The translations under genes and the position numbers were made by a program. Shown here in pieces: positions 8,663 to 17,693 of a stretch of 64,000 nucleotides of DNA. The DNA is taken from contig JAAYOQ010000010.1 in the NCBI GenBank assembly GCA_012520255.1, positions 101,980 through 165,979 of the forward strand, in the 5' to 3' direction. A model generated the notes under the pieces. That model ran no database searches. It had not been told where the DNA came from and saw nothing but the letters and a program-made list of their open reading frames with translations. The DNA comes from Erysipelotrichia bacterium. Its GTDB lineage: Bacteria > Bacillota_I > Bacilli_A > Erysipelotrichales > Erysipelotrichaceae. Within the stretch, counting starts at the first letter, position 1, and each line of letters begins with the position of its first letter.

Positions 8663-9336
8663 ATGTCTTTAACCCTTTCTTTTTTGTCTTCACTTATCAT
8701 ATAAGAATCTCTGATTTTCCCTTTAAAATATCTTAAAGTTTCTTCATCCAGTTCAATTATAACATCAATAACTTTATCAAGATACTCTCTGGCTGCTGTA
8801 GTTAAAAGCCAGGCATTAGCCATCTTGACCGTATAGTCTCTATCATCTAATTTTTTACAATAATTCAATATTTCATCTATATACTCATCATTCAAATATA
8901 AATTCATTGATAGACAGATGACAAATCTTTCAATATAAGGGTATTGTTTAATGAATAGTTGATCGCTTTTATAATCAGCCAGCATTTGCCAGCCAGCATT
9001 ATAGTCTTTTTCTTTGAGTTTTAGACTGCTGGCAAAACTATCAATCAGACTCCAACAATCACATTTATGTAAATAGGTATCAATTAATTCTCTTTTAGCA
9101 TCAATGCTGGCATCATAATAAGCAACAACAAAACCTTGAAGCATAACCTCTTCATAAATATCATCGCTTAGTTTTTTTAAAGCTTCGATTTTATATTTTT
9201 TCAGTAATTCTTTTGCGAATTTTCTTAGTTTCGAAACTCGTATTCCAACTATTTTATATTTAGTTTTTATTAATCTTTCACTAAATTTTTTATAATCTGT
9301 TTCACTATTATTCTTTATCCAGTTTCTTATTTCCAT
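8647..9336 (-). CDS. DNA alkylation repair protein, AlkD-like
   Basis: The 229-residue protein is all helical, as expected for the HEAT-like repeats of AlkC/AlkD-type DNA glycosylases. Family-like stretches include GIRVSKLRKFAKEL near residue 32, EEVMLQGFVVAY near 61, the Asp-rich CDCWSLIDSFAS segment near 92, and YTVKMANAWLL near 168. AlkD excises bulky N3- and N7-alkylated purines by trapping extrahelical bases. The Trp in CDCWSLID matches the aromatic/Asp pair near the lesion site in the family. The gene appears to be first in a two-gene unit with DUF1146. Confidence 0.82.
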   Translation of the reverse strand: MEIRNWIKNNSETDYKKFSERLIKTKYKIVGIRVSKLRKFAKELLKKYKIEALKKLSDDIYEEVMLQGFVVAYYDASIDAKRELIDTYLHKCDCWSLIDSFASSLKLKEKDYNAGWQMLADYKSDQLFIKQYPYIERFVICLSMNLYLNDEYIDEILNYCKKLDDRDYTVKMANAWLLTTAAREYLDKVIDVIIELDEETLRYFKGKIRDSYMISEDKKERVKDICIKK

Positions 9337-9354
9337 GGAAATATTATATCACAT

Positions 9355-9378
9355 AAAAAAAGACAGGTTTCCCTGCCT
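9355..9378 (-). terminator. terminator of the hsp20 gene
   Basis: A 7-bp stem (9361-9367 with 9372-9378, one G-T pair) and a 4-base loop are followed on the minus strand by a run of six T residues, just after the hsp20 stop codon. Confidence 0.8.
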
Positions 9379-9387
9379 AACAGATAA

Positions 9388-9798
9388 TTATTCAATACTG
9401 ATGTATTTAGTTTTGTCTTCTAATTTGAGTTGTTGTTTAGGAACAATGACTGATAAGACTCCATCATCGTATTTAGCTTGAATTAATTCTTGATCAACAT
9501 TTCCGATATAGAAGCTTCTTGACTGACTTCCATAATATCTTTCTTTATGAACAATTTTTTCCGTAGAGCTGTCTCTTTCCACTGTCTTATTTGCTTCTAC
9601 CTTTAAATAGCCATCATCTACAGATAACTTAACATCATCTTTACCATATCCTGCTAATTCAATTTCTAAAATATACTCATTTTCTTTTTCAATAATGTCA
9701 GTTTTCATACTCACATTTGAACTTGTTGTAATAAACGATGGGCTAAAGAAATCATCAAACAACTTATCAAATCTTCTTGGTCTTAAATAATTAAACAT
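9388..9798 (-). CDS. small heat shock protein, Hsp20 family
   Basis: The 136-residue protein is an ATP-independent holdase of the alpha-crystallin type. The core beta-sandwich spans about residues 30-125. It has the conserved EYILEIELAGYGKDD segment, a DDGYLKVEA strand, and the family's GVLSVIVPK box near 113-121 (the A-x-x-x-G-V-L motif). The N-terminal FDKLFDDFF helix is typical of bacterial Hsp20. It has an AAGGAG box and a consensus promoter flanked by two CIRCE-like sites, so HrcA repression with heat induction is the likely control. It ends at its own terminator. Confidence 0.93.
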   Translation of the reverse strand: MFNYLRPRRFDKLFDDFFSPSFITTSSNVSMKTDIIEKENEYILEIELAGYGKDDVKLSVDDGYLKVEANKTVERDSSTEKIVHKERYYGSQSRSFYIGNVDQELIQAKYDDGVLSVIVPKQQLKLEDKTKYISIE

Positions 9799-9818
9799 CT
9801 AATCACTCCTTTTCCAAA

Positions 9819-9845
9819 TTAGCACTCTCTATACCCTAGTGCCAG
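9819..9845 (-). promoter_or_regulatory. CIRCE-like HrcA operator, downstream copy
   Basis: The left arm is a perfect TTAGCACTC. After a 9-base spacer the right arm matches GAGTGCTAA at 6 of 9 positions. It lies in the hsp20 5' untranslated region, between the -10 box and the ribosome binding site. Confidence 0.75.
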
Positions 9846-9849
9846 CTTT

Positions 9850-9878
9850 ATTATAACAGTAGTTTTTAGCACTGTCAA
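9850..9878 (-). promoter_or_regulatory. consensus promoter of hsp20
   Basis: On the minus strand a perfect TTGACA (9873-9878), a 17-base spacer and a perfect TATAAT (9850-9855). A promoter this strong would be expected to need tight repression; its -35 box lies inside the upstream CIRCE-like site. Confidence 0.9.
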
Positions 9879-9892
9879 CCCTTAAGTGCTAA
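9866..9892. promoter_or_regulatory. CIRCE-like HrcA operator, upstream copy
   Basis: TTAGCACTG, 9 bases, then AAGTGCTAA: each arm differs from the CIRCE consensus at one position, and the two changes sit at mirrored positions. The site covers the -35 box of hsp20 and ends 11 bases before the -35 region of the divergent gene at 9958. Confidence 0.88.
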
Positions 9893-9903
9893 TTATTTTA
9901 TTT

Positions 9904-9932
9904 TTTTCAAATCTTTGTAAATACTGTATAAT
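9904..9932 (+). promoter_or_regulatory. promoter of the small membrane protein gene
   Basis: TATAAT at 9927-9932 preceded at 17 bases by TTTTCA (four of six consensus bases). It drives transcription away from hsp20. Confidence 0.55.
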
Positions 9933-9957
9933 GTAGATAGATTAAGGAGGTTTAATT

Positions 9958-10308
9958 ATGCCAAGTTCATTTTTTAATATCTTTAATATATTTTCTGTTA
10001 TATTCCCTATCTTGTTTTTCTCGTTTATAGCATTTTTCATTTATGTAACAATACTCTCGGTAAGAGCTAATAATCGAGTTGGAAGAGTAAGCAAATATGT
10101 TTCTTCACAAATAGATAATATTTTTTCTACTCAAGCCAATACTGCTAAATCTGAATCCAAAGATGAACATCCACATTCTCGTAATGAATTCTTTAAAATG
10201 CAAAAAGGCTATTCATTTAAGAATGTTGACAGTTTTGCTAATGGCAAAAATACAGTCAAAGATAAATCTTTATCTGAAGCAGAAAAAAACGTTCTTTACG
10301 GCAAATAG
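9958..10308 (+). CDS. hypothetical single-span membrane protein
   Basis: The 116-residue product starts behind a perfect AAGGAGG. Residues 5-33 form one long hydrophobic helix. The rest is a basic then mixed-charge cytoplasmic tail with no recognisable domain, ending in a segment rich in Lys, Ser and Glu. I do not recognise the family. It is divergent from hsp20 and separated from it by the two CIRCE-like sites, so a stress link is possible but unproven. A terminator follows 35 bases after the stop. Confidence 0.7.
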   Translation: MPSSFFNIFNIFSVIFPILFFSFIAFFIYVTILSVRANNRVGRVSKYVSSQIDNIFSTQANTAKSESKDEHPHSRNEFFKMQKGYSFKNVDSFANGKNTVKDKSLSEAEKNVLYGK

Positions 10309-10342
10309 AAAATACCCTTAACAACATTTATCTATGTAATTT

Positions 10343-10367
10343 AAGCGATATATCTGTCGCTTTTTTT
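10343..10367 (+). terminator. terminator after the small membrane protein gene
   Basis: AAGCGA (10343-10348) pairs with TCGCTT (10357-10362) across an 8-base loop, followed by a T run to 10367. The remaining spacer to 10542 shows no gene. Confidence 0.8.
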
Positions 10368-10542
10368 ATCTTAGTCCTACCATTAACTGAAATATTAATT
10401 TTATTCATCGTTTTTTAACTGTTTTAAAGTAAATTTAGCGAGTTTAGCCCTTTTAAAAAATACTCAGCATAACTGAATCATAATTATTTGATTCTTTCTT
10501 TTACCTGAAATTATTGTCATCAGAATTTATATCATTATATTT

Positions 10543-10571
10543 AAAAAGGCAAATCTTTTTATAGACCTGCC
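10543..10571 (-). terminator. terminator overlapping the end of prs
   Basis: A 9-bp stem with two G-T pairs (10548-10556 with 10563-10571) includes the last codons of prs, with the stop codon in the loop. On the minus strand five T residues follow. Confidence 0.75.
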
Positions 10572-11557
10572 AAGTTTTTAAAATTCATTTCCTCTTCTTC
10601 ATCAGAATGGAATAATCTATAAACATTAGAGATAGGTTTATTGCAAGCAATTGCCTCAATACTGCTAGCTAGCAGCAATGCTATTGATAAAACTTTAACG
10701 TTTGGGACTTTGCTTAATTCCTCTTCAGTTCTTTCAATACTGTTAGTAATAACAAATTCTTTTACTCCACTTTGAGCAATTTTTTGAAGTGCATTTTTTG
10801 AAAAGACTCCATGAGTTGCTGCACAATATATATCTAAGGCTCCATTTTCTTTCAACATTTTAATACAACCTAGTAGCGAACCACCGGTATCTACTAAATC
10901 ATCAATAATAATACAGTCCTTACCTTTAACATCACCAATCAAATTCATTGATTCAGAGAAATTAGGTCTAATACGACGCTTATCAATAATAGCAATCGTA
11001 CTGTCAGGAATACTATTAGATAAATTTCTAGCTCTTATTGCTCCCCCGTGATCTGGTGAAACAACGACAACATCATGCATATTTTGCGTTCTGAAATATT
11101 GGCCAATCATATCAACTGCTGTCAAATTGTCTGAAGGTATCTTAAAATAACCTTGAATTTGTGGAGCATGTAAGTCAACTGAAACAACTCTATCAGCACC
11201 AGCTGCCTGAAGTAAATCAGCTACAAGTCTGGCAGTAATTGGTTGTCTGGCTCTGGCTTTTCTATCTTGTCTGGCATAACCGTAATAAGGAATTACACAG
11301 GTAACTTCTTTACAGCTCGCTCTTCTGCAAGCGTCCAAACAAATTAATAATTCCATTATTTTATCATTTACCGGAGCACATGTTGATTGAATAATAAATA
11401 CATGTTTTCCTCTTACTGATTGTTGAGGCTCTACAAGCACCTCGCCATCAGCAAAATGAGTTACAACTATTTCCCCTTGTTCAACGCCTAATATATTAAC
11501 AATTTCCTTCGTCAATTCTTTTGACGATGTCAGAGAAAATATTACAATGTTGTCCAT
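10559..11557 (-). CDS. prs: ribose-phosphate pyrophosphokinase
   Basis: PRPP synthetase transfers pyrophosphate from ATP to ribose 5-phosphate, supplying PRPP for purine, pyrimidine and NAD synthesis. The catalytic flexible loop YYGYARQDRKARARQPI lies near residues 91-107. The PRPP-binding motif CIIIDDLVDTGGS lies near 215-227. The VDLHAPQIQGYF segment, which binds metal and nucleotide, is also present. At 332 residues it is slightly longer than the usual 315-317, with a C-terminal acidic tail. It lies just downstream of glmU, as in Bacillus, and supplies the substrate used by hpt, xpt and upp in this window. Confidence 0.96.
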   Translation of the reverse strand: MDNIVIFSLTSSKELTKEIVNILGVEQGEIVVTHFADGEVLVEPQQSVRGKHVFIIQSTCAPVNDKIMELLICLDACRRASCKEVTCVIPYYGYARQDRKARARQPITARLVADLLQAAGADRVVSVDLHAPQIQGYFKIPSDNLTAVDMIGQYFRTQNMHDVVVVSPDHGGAIRARNLSNSIPDSTIAIIDKRRIRPNFSESMNLIGDVKGKDCIIIDDLVDTGGSLLGCIKMLKENGALDIYCAATHGVFSKNALQKIAQSGVKEFVITNSIERTEEELSKVPNVKVLSIALLLASSIEAIACNKPISNVYRLFHSDEEEEMNFKNLAGL

Positions 11558-11576
11558 AAGACCAAACCCCTCCCCT

Positions 11577-12932
11577 TTATTTATTCAAATACTTAAACCC
11601 GTATCCTGGTTTAATCTCTTGTCTTACTCTACCAATAGCTAAATCGCCTTTTTTTACATCAGCAGTGATGGTTGATCCTGCTGCTAAAACCGTATAATCG
11701 CCGATATTTACCGGAGCAATAAGGTTTACATTACTGCCAATAAATACATGATCGCCTATTTCTGTGTGATATTTGTATTTCCCATCATAATTGACAGTAA
11801 CTACACCGCATCCGAAATTACAGTATTCTCCAACATCAGCATCCCCCAAATAGGTCAAATGAGCACATTTGCTATCATGACCAAATCTTACATTTTTCAT
11901 TTCCACATAATTGCCAATATGAGCTTTATCGGCAATCACACAATCATTTCTCAAATGAGCATTCGGTCCAACTGTTACATCATTACCAATTTTTGTGTCA
12001 GTAATTCTGCTACATTTAATAGTATTGTTATTGCCAAAAACAACATTTTCCAAATAAGTTCCTTCAGTTAGAACATTATTTTCACCAATTATTGCTTTGC
12101 CTTCAATGCGAACATTTGGATAAATAATGGTGTCTGAACCAATTTCTGCTTCAGTTGAAATATATGTCCTTTCAGGATCAATAATATTAACTCCCTTTTC
12201 CATCCAGTGAGAATTTACTTTCATCTGCATCCATTTTGTAGCGCTGGCCAATTCACTCATTGAATTAATTCCCTGAAGTTCTTCACTATCTTCAATAAGT
12301 AGTGGCATGACTTTATGACCATACTTTCTAAATATCTGAACCAAGTCAGTAATATAGTATTCTTTTTGATTATTGTTATTATCTACTTCTGGTAAATATT
12401 TCCATAACAATTCATTATCAACGCAATAGATTCCAGCATTTATCTCTTTGATTTCAATTTCTTTTTCGGTACAATCTTTTCTTTCAACAATTTTTATTAG
12501 TTGCTCTTTTTCTCTAACTACTCGGCCATAACTTTTAGGATCTTCAGGCACTGTAGTCAAGACAACAAGTGGATATTCTTTAGTTGTTTTTTTCAAAAGC
12601 AACTTATATGTTTCTGCAGTAATTAGTGGACAGTCTCCATTAATTATCAAAGTTTTTCCTTTTTTACCTTTTAGCTGTTCAGCTTGCATAACAGCATGTG
12701 CTGTTCCAAGCAATGGTTCTTGCACCGCATACTGAACCTTATTTTGAAGGTGATTCATAATTGCTTCTCTACCATATCCAACAACAAAAACCTTATTTTC
12801 CACTCCAATTTTTTCTAACACATCATAGGTATGTTCAATCATTGGTTTGCCTAATATTTTATGCATTGTTTTTGCATACTTCGAATTCATACGTGTGCCT
12901 CTTCCGGCAGCCATAACAATTGCTGAAATCAT
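11577..12932 (-). CDS. glmU: bifunctional GlcNAc-1-P uridyltransferase / GlcN-1-P acetyltransferase
   Basis: GlmU acetylates glucosamine 1-phosphate and then couples it to UTP, giving UDP-GlcNAc for peptidoglycan and teichoic acids. The N-terminal pyrophosphorylase domain begins with the AAGRGTRM nucleotide motif. The C-terminal half is a left-handed beta-helix of hexapeptide repeats with GVVTVNYDGK and GSNVNLIAPVNIGD segments. I chose the ATG at 12932 because AAGGAGA lies 5 bases upstream; an in-frame ATG 42 bases earlier lacks a site. The product is 451 residues, the normal length. Neighbours ispE and prs match the Bacillus order. Confidence 0.96.
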   Translation of the reverse strand: MISAIVMAAGRGTRMNSKYAKTMHKILGKPMIEHTYDVLEKIGVENKVFVVGYGREAIMNHLQNKVQYAVQEPLLGTAHAVMQAEQLKGKKGKTLIINGDCPLITAETYKLLLKKTTKEYPLVVLTTVPEDPKSYGRVVREKEQLIKIVERKDCTEKEIEIKEINAGIYCVDNELLWKYLPEVDNNNNQKEYYITDLVQIFRKYGHKVMPLLIEDSEELQGINSMSELASATKWMQMKVNSHWMEKGVNIIDPERTYISTEAEIGSDTIIYPNVRIEGKAIIGENNVLTEGTYLENVVFGNNNTIKCSRITDTKIGNDVTVGPNAHLRNDCVIADKAHIGNYVEMKNVRFGHDSKCAHLTYLGDADVGEYCNFGCGVVTVNYDGKYKYHTEIGDHVFIGSNVNLIAPVNIGDYTVLAAGSTITADVKKGDLAIGRVRQEIKPGYGFKYLNK

Positions 12933-12986
12933 AACTTTCTCCTTAAAATTGTCCATTATTATTGTATCATTCAAACGTCCTTTTTT

Positions 12987-13835
12987 CTACCTCGTTATGA
13001 CAGAAGTTCTTAAAACAAAAGGATATTTTCCTTGCATATACTGTTGAAGGGCTTTACAGTCTTGTCCTTTTTCTAATAAAACAAAGACTGTTGAACCACT
13101 ACCTGTCATCATAACATCTTCATAGCCCATTTCTTTACATTCTTTTATAATTTGAAGTACTTCAGGAACCAGTTTTTCAGCTGAATACAGTAAAGAGTTT
13201 CCCAACAGATCTTTTAACGACTTTTTATTAACCAAAGCATATTTTACCTTATCAATATTTGGATGCAAACATTTTTCTAAATCTAATATCTCAAAAGCTG
13301 TCTTAGTATCTACTCCCTGTTCAGGCTTGATTAAAAGAACATCATAATTGACATCAAGATTAAACGGCTCAACAATATCACCTATTCCTCTAACTCTTGC
13401 AGGTTTTTGATAAACACAAAAAGGAATGTCAGCTCCTATCTTTTTGCCTAAACAACCCAGTTGTTTGTTATCAAGATTAAGATTTAATAGCTGATTAACT
13501 ATTCTTAAAGCCGCAGCACCATCAGCACTACCTCCTGCCAATCCCGCTTCTTGAGGAATTATCTTAGTAATTTTTATAGCAAACTGTTCTTTAAAATTAA
13601 ATTCTTTTCTTAAAAGTTCGATACAACGATAAACTATATTGCTTTCATCATATGGCAAATCATCATTGCACCAATAACTTTCTTTTTCAGCAATTTCAAT
13701 ATCTATTACATCATATAAATCAACTGGGACCATTATCATATCCATATTATGATAACCATCTTCCCTTTTGCTGATTACATCGATACTAATGTTTATCTTT
13801 CCATACGCTTTTTCAATCATATATCTATCATTCAT
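12987..13835 (-). CDS. ispE: 4-diphosphocytidyl-2-C-methyl-D-erythritol kinase
   Basis: IspE phosphorylates CDP-methylerythritol in the MEP route to isoprenoids. The N-terminal KINISIDVISKREDGYHN segment carries the substrate-binding Lys and His. The GHMP-kinase ATP loop is PQEAGLAGGSADGAAAL, and the C-terminal MTGSGSTVF glycine motif is present. Length is 282 residues, as usual. The ATG at 13835 is taken over a TTG directly before it; no strong ribosome binding site is seen. Together with ispF at 61479 this shows that the organism uses the MEP pathway. Confidence 0.95.
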   Translation of the reverse strand: MNDRYMIEKAYGKINISIDVISKREDGYHNMDMIMVPVDLYDVIDIEIAEKESYWCNDDLPYDESNIVYRCIELLRKEFNFKEQFAIKITKIIPQEAGLAGGSADGAAALRIVNQLLNLNLDNKQLGCLGKKIGADIPFCVYQKPARVRGIGDIVEPFNLDVNYDVLLIKPEQGVDTKTAFEILDLEKCLHPNIDKVKYALVNKKSLKDLLGNSLLYSAEKLVPEVLQIIKECKEMGYEDVMMTGSGSTVFVLLEKGQDCKALQQYMQGKYPFVLRTSVITR

Positions 13836-14028
13836 CAAACTGTGTTCAGTTTAAATGTTTTCCTTTCTGCTTGACAACTAATAATATGCATATTTCATAA
13901 AACATTCAATACATTTATTAATTTATCTATATCTTAACACGACTGGATTATAATCTGTACTTTTCATCCCACAAATATTAAAAACTAAAACTATTTTAAA
14001 TTTCTAATATCTTTAATTATCTTTCACA

Positions 14029-14075
14029 CAAAAAAAGGAATATTGAAATAACAGAATTGATGAACAATACTCCTT
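14029..14075 (-). terminator. terminator of the acetamidase-like gene
   Basis: GGAATATTG (14037-14045) pairs with CAATACTCC (14065-14073), one mismatch, followed on the minus strand by a long T run. The rest of the 13836-14028 spacer shows no gene. Confidence 0.75.
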
Positions 14076-14102
14076 ATTTTTTATAGTTGATAGCTGTTTT
14101 TG

Positions 14103-14993
14103 TTACCCTATAATTCTTTTTTTAGAAGAAACTTTAGGTGTTCCTACTCGGATGTTATAACCCCAGCTTGACATCAATACAGTCTGATTAGCACATAATT
14201 CTCCTTGAAGACTCATATAGATTGCTGTATCGGTAAAGTCCCAGCCATAAGCATTCATCAACAGTCGATGAATTTCTCTGTAACCTGCTTCAGTAGCTTC
14301 ATCATAACTTGGAGCAGTAGTATTTACATAGAAATAATCATCCGTTTCAGTTACTGGCCAGTTAAGTTCAAAATCTTTTATTAAGCTTACGGTAACTACA
14401 ACCTCTCCTGCTATCTCTACTCCAGCACCAATCATTTCTCCATCTGCCATACTGGCATGAAGATCACCTAAAGCTAACAGTCCTCCCTGAACTCTGACAG
14501 GAAGATAAACTTTAGCTCCTCTGGTTATTACTTTGCTATCCATATTTCCACCATGATTACCTGCCATACCTGAAACTACATCGTCTCCTGCAGGAGCACA
14601 ACCGATTACTCCAATCATCGGATTTGCGGGCCATTTAATATCATTATAATGAACATAGCCATCCTTTACTTCTAGTACCTTGGTTCTGATTTCTGTTTCT
14701 CCATCAAAAATACTCGCTCCTGGTATTGTACAACCAATTCCCTGAGGTTTTACATCAATAGAAAGAATATCTACTACTAAAACATCTCCTGGTTCAGCAC
14801 CTTCGACATACACAGGACCAGTTGCAGGATTGACATTATTCCAGTCAATGGCGCCAACTAGCTTGTCTTCACTTTTAATTTGTCCTCCAAAGCAGTCTTC
14901 AGTAAAAAATTTTACAGTATCACCACTTTTTATGCGAGCAACAGGTTTCGCATCTTTACTAAAAGCATAAATGGTATCTCTAATTTCTAACAT
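14103..14993 (-). CDS. acetamidase/formamidase family protein
   Basis: The 296-residue protein has the FmdA/AmdA family layout. It shows the GPVYVEGAEPGDVLVVDI strand pair near residue 59, a GCAPAGDD segment near 131, a GNHGGNMD loop that holds metal-binding residues, and LGDLHASMADGE near 177. Members hydrolyse formamide or acetamide to ammonia and the acid. The true substrate cannot be read from sequence. It stands alone, with its own terminator, between ispE and an unrelated anchored protein, so its role in nitrogen supply is only an inference. Confidence 0.88.
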   Translation of the reverse strand: MLEIRDTIYAFSKDAKPVARIKSGDTVKFFTEDCFGGQIKSEDKLVGAIDWNNVNPATGPVYVEGAEPGDVLVVDILSIDVKPQGIGCTIPGASIFDGETEIRTKVLEVKDGYVHYNDIKWPANPMIGVIGCAPAGDDVVSGMAGNHGGNMDSKVITRGAKVYLPVRVQGGLLALGDLHASMADGEMIGAGVEIAGEVVVTVSLIKDFELNWPVTETDDYFYVNTTAPSYDEATEAGYREIHRLLMNAYGWDFTDTAIYMSLQGELCANQTVLMSSWGYNIRVGTPKVSSKKRIIG

Positions 14994-15147
14994 CCTATCC
15001 TCCTTATATTATCAATTTTTTATCTTTATTATATTGACATAATATCGTCAACAATATTACTTACAATTCTAACATATGATGAAGATGCCCGCAAATCAGC
15101 TATGTTTTCTTTTGTAAATGGTCAATATAAATCTTTATGCTCTAATC

Positions 15148-15184
15148 AAAAAATAGCTGAGATGCATATTTATATCTCAGCTAT
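15148..15184 (-). terminator. terminator of the anchored propeller-like gene
   Basis: A perfect 11-bp stem (15153-15163 with 15174-15184) and a 10-base loop, followed on the minus strand by six T residues. Confidence 0.9.
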
Positions 15185-15196
15185 ATATTTTCAAAT

Positions 15197-16597
15197 TTAA
15201 TTATTTTTCTTTGGAGGCAACACCCATGAGGTACTATAACTGATATCTCCCCATAAAATGCCAGATTCTGTTGAAAAATCAATATTCATACCTGTTTGAC
15301 ACTCATCAATAACATTGAATTCATTATCTAAAATGACGGTAGTATATTCCGCTGCTGTATCACCCATCTTTTGTGCAATTATTATTGAACCATCTCTGTT
15401 ACAACCTTGAATATTTGAATAAGTATATTTATCAATGCTTGCCCCAGTTATTGGGAAGGTAATATCATTTACAAATACTGAATAGGCAACTACCTTACCT
15501 TCAGCATTGATTAAATATACTATTCCAGAAGCTTTTTTAACATCTTCATTTAATACACTGGCAGCAGTAATATATCCACCTAAATTTTGTTTAGGATACC
15601 ATGGTATATGTGGATATCCAATAATTTCGCCTAACAGATTACCCCTTACATCATAAACTTCATTTACTTTTTTATCGCTTTTATCTAAGTCTTGAAAACT
15701 GATTCCACCACTATAATCTATAGGTGCAGCTGTAATAAATCCATCTTGCAAAATAGTTAATTCTTTATCTATCTCTTTATTTTCTAATACAATTTCACCT
15801 GTTTTTCTTTCAATAATGGTGAGATGTTTTTTATTGCTTCCTTCAGTGCTGTCAATTGAAATGAAAAGGTAATCACTGTTAGCCTGATTGTCATAATAAT
15901 TGTAATTAAAGTTTTTAGACCAGGCAAATTTTAAATCAATATAGGCAGCATATGAATAATATTTCCCTCCTTCTGTAGAAAAAGGCATTCCTAAAATAAA
16001 ATCATATATACTATCAAAAGCTATAACTTCAAAATTAGTTCCAAGCCTGAATTGAAGAAGAGTATATATCTCTAAAGTCTCTAAATCAAGATATCTTAAT
16101 TCAGAAGTAGTCTGAGTATGAGTAATCAATGGAATGTGAGTTGTAACATAGGCATTTCTCTTATACGAAAATGGGTCAAAATATCTGCCTTCAAATTCTT
16201 TAATTAAGTCTCCTGTATATAAATCATATAAAAGTATTCTTTCTCCATCTGAATAATTAGTAAGTGTAACTATTGTATTTCCATCAACAGAAACACCAAT
16301 TACTACACCTTGAACTTCATATTTCTTTCCAAAACCATTAGCATATCTATCATCAATCCAAGCATTATCAGGAATGGTTAAATCATATTGGATTGTTTCA
16401 TTAATTACACCATTTCGTTTTGTTTCGAAATAACTGGCGATTGTTTTCCAGCTCATAGCCAGCCCTACTGCTGATAAAACAAGGAAAACGCCAAGGATTC
16501 CAAGAATAATTTTAAGACCGGTTTTCTTTTTCTTTTTAGGTTGATTATCATAATTTTGTTGATTTTGATAATTACTGTCATTTTCTTTTTGACTCAT
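15197..16597 (-). CDS. membrane-anchored extracytoplasmic protein, propeller-like
   Basis: The 466-residue protein begins with a hydrophilic Asn/Gln-rich segment and a KKKKK patch. One membrane helix follows (about residues 27-48), so the rest, about 415 residues, is outside. That part is beta-rich with repeats of the form 'DLYTGDLIKEFEG', 'DLETLEIYTLL' and 'ERKTGEIVLENKE', which resemble blades of a PQQ- or WD-type beta-propeller. No catalytic motif is visible. The ATG at 16597 is preferred because GGGAGG lies 8 bases upstream; an upstream in-frame ATG overlaps that box. It is similar in general layout to the gene at 1-2110. Confidence 0.7.
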   Translation of the reverse strand: MSQKENDSNYQNQQNYDNQPKKKKKTGLKIILGILGVFLVLSAVGLAMSWKTIASYFETKRNGVINETIQYDLTIPDNAWIDDRYANGFGKKYEVQGVVIGVSVDGNTIVTLTNYSDGERILLYDLYTGDLIKEFEGRYFDPFSYKRNAYVTTHIPLITHTQTTSELRYLDLETLEIYTLLQFRLGTNFEVIAFDSIYDFILGMPFSTEGGKYYSYAAYIDLKFAWSKNFNYNYYDNQANSDYLFISIDSTEGSNKKHLTIIERKTGEIVLENKEIDKELTILQDGFITAAPIDYSGGISFQDLDKSDKKVNEVYDVRGNLLGEIIGYPHIPWYPKQNLGGYITAASVLNEDVKKASGIVYLINAEGKVVAYSVFVNDITFPITGASIDKYTYSNIQGCNRDGSIIIAQKMGDTAAEYTTVILDNEFNVIDECQTGMNIDFSTESGILWGDISYSTSWVLPPKKNN

Positions 16598-16836
16598 TTT
16601 TATTTCCTCCCTTACATCTAACAAAATAATTTGCCATTAGTTTATTATAACTATTTTATACAAAAATAAAAAGGATATTAAAATTCTTTTAATTTTCTTA
16701 ACAATTCCATAAAAACCCTACCTACACTTAATAATAGACTTAATTTGTAAAATAAATATTCCTTATTTGTAAAAAACTGGTAATCTATTTTCCGTTAATT
16801 AAAAAACAATTATCCGATTGATAACTGCCTTTTTAT

Positions 16837-16858
16837 AAAAAAATAAGCAAAACTTATT
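16837..16858 (-). terminator. weak terminator at the end of rsmA
   Basis: AATAAG (16842-16847) pairs with CTTATT (16853-16858) and a T run follows on the minus strand. The stem includes the rsmA stop codon. The stem is short, so confidence is limited. Confidence 0.45.
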
Positions 16859-17693
16859 GCGATTCAACTTCTTCTATAATCAGATTATATATCTTTTGAT
16901 AATCCTCCAATTCCAGTTGCTCCACCCTTGAAGCTGGATCAATTCCAATATCAAGTAATTGTTTTTTATCGATAACAAAGCCATTATTGTTTAAATTTGA
17001 AATTATCATTTTTCTTCTTTGTGAATAACAAGCTTTTACAATATCAAACAGCAGCTTTTCATCTTCTACCTTATTGCAGTTTTCTTTTATTTCAAATATT
17101 AATATTTCACTATTCACTTCCGGTACAGGAATAAAGTTATTTTTACTAACCTTGGTTAATACTTTAACATCACAATAATACTCTGCCATTACCTGTAAAA
17201 CATTATAGTCTTTCCCTTTTTCGTTTTTAGTAAATCTATCGGCTACCTCTTTTTGCATCATCACAATAATTTTATCTATCTTATCACTTGACAATAAAAC
17301 TTTCGTTAATAATTCAGTAGTGATGTAATATGGAAGATTTGAAACAATTGTTACTTTTTGATTGTATGAGTCTAATAAACCTTCTAAATCAATCTTTAAA
17401 AAATCTTCGTTTACTATTTTAATATTTTTATATTCTTTTAAATTCTCATTTAGAATTTCTACTAAATCACTATCAATCTCATAAGCCGTTACCTTTTTAA
17501 CTTTTTCTGCTACTGCTTGAGTAATCGCTCCAAGTCCTGCACCGATTTCAATAATAGTGCTATCTTTATCTATTTGATCAACTACCTTATTAATAATGTT
17601 TGGCTCCACAATAAAATTCTGTCCAAACTTTTTCTTTGCACGATAGTTATATTTATTTAATATGTAATTAGTTTTTGACCTGCTGCCGATCAT
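16854..17693 (-). CDS. rsmA: 16S rRNA adenine dimethyltransferase
   Basis: RsmA (KsgA) dimethylates two adjacent adenines in the 3'-terminal hairpin of 16S rRNA (A1518/A1519 in E. coli), a late checkpoint in 30S assembly. The N-terminal KKKFGQNF segment is characteristic. The SAM-binding motif I is IEIGAGLGAIT (about 48-58), and the catalytic motif IV is NLPYYIT near 117. At 279 residues it is full length. It overlaps rnmV by 26 bases, and the tatD-rnmV-rsmA order is the standard Firmicutes cluster for rRNA maturation. Confidence 0.96.
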   Translation of the reverse strand: MIGSRSKTNYILNKYNYRAKKKFGQNFIVEPNIINKVVDQIDKDSTIIEIGAGLGAITQAVAEKVKKVTAYEIDSDLVEILNENLKEYKNIKIVNEDFLKIDLEGLLDSYNQKVTIVSNLPYYITTELLTKVLLSSDKIDKIIVMMQKEVADRFTKNEKGKDYNVLQVMAEYYCDVKVLTKVSKNNFIPVPEVNSEILIFEIKENCNKVEDEKLLFDIVKACYSQRRKMIISNLNNNGFVIDKKQLLDIGIDPASRVEQLELEDYQKIYNLIIEEVESQ

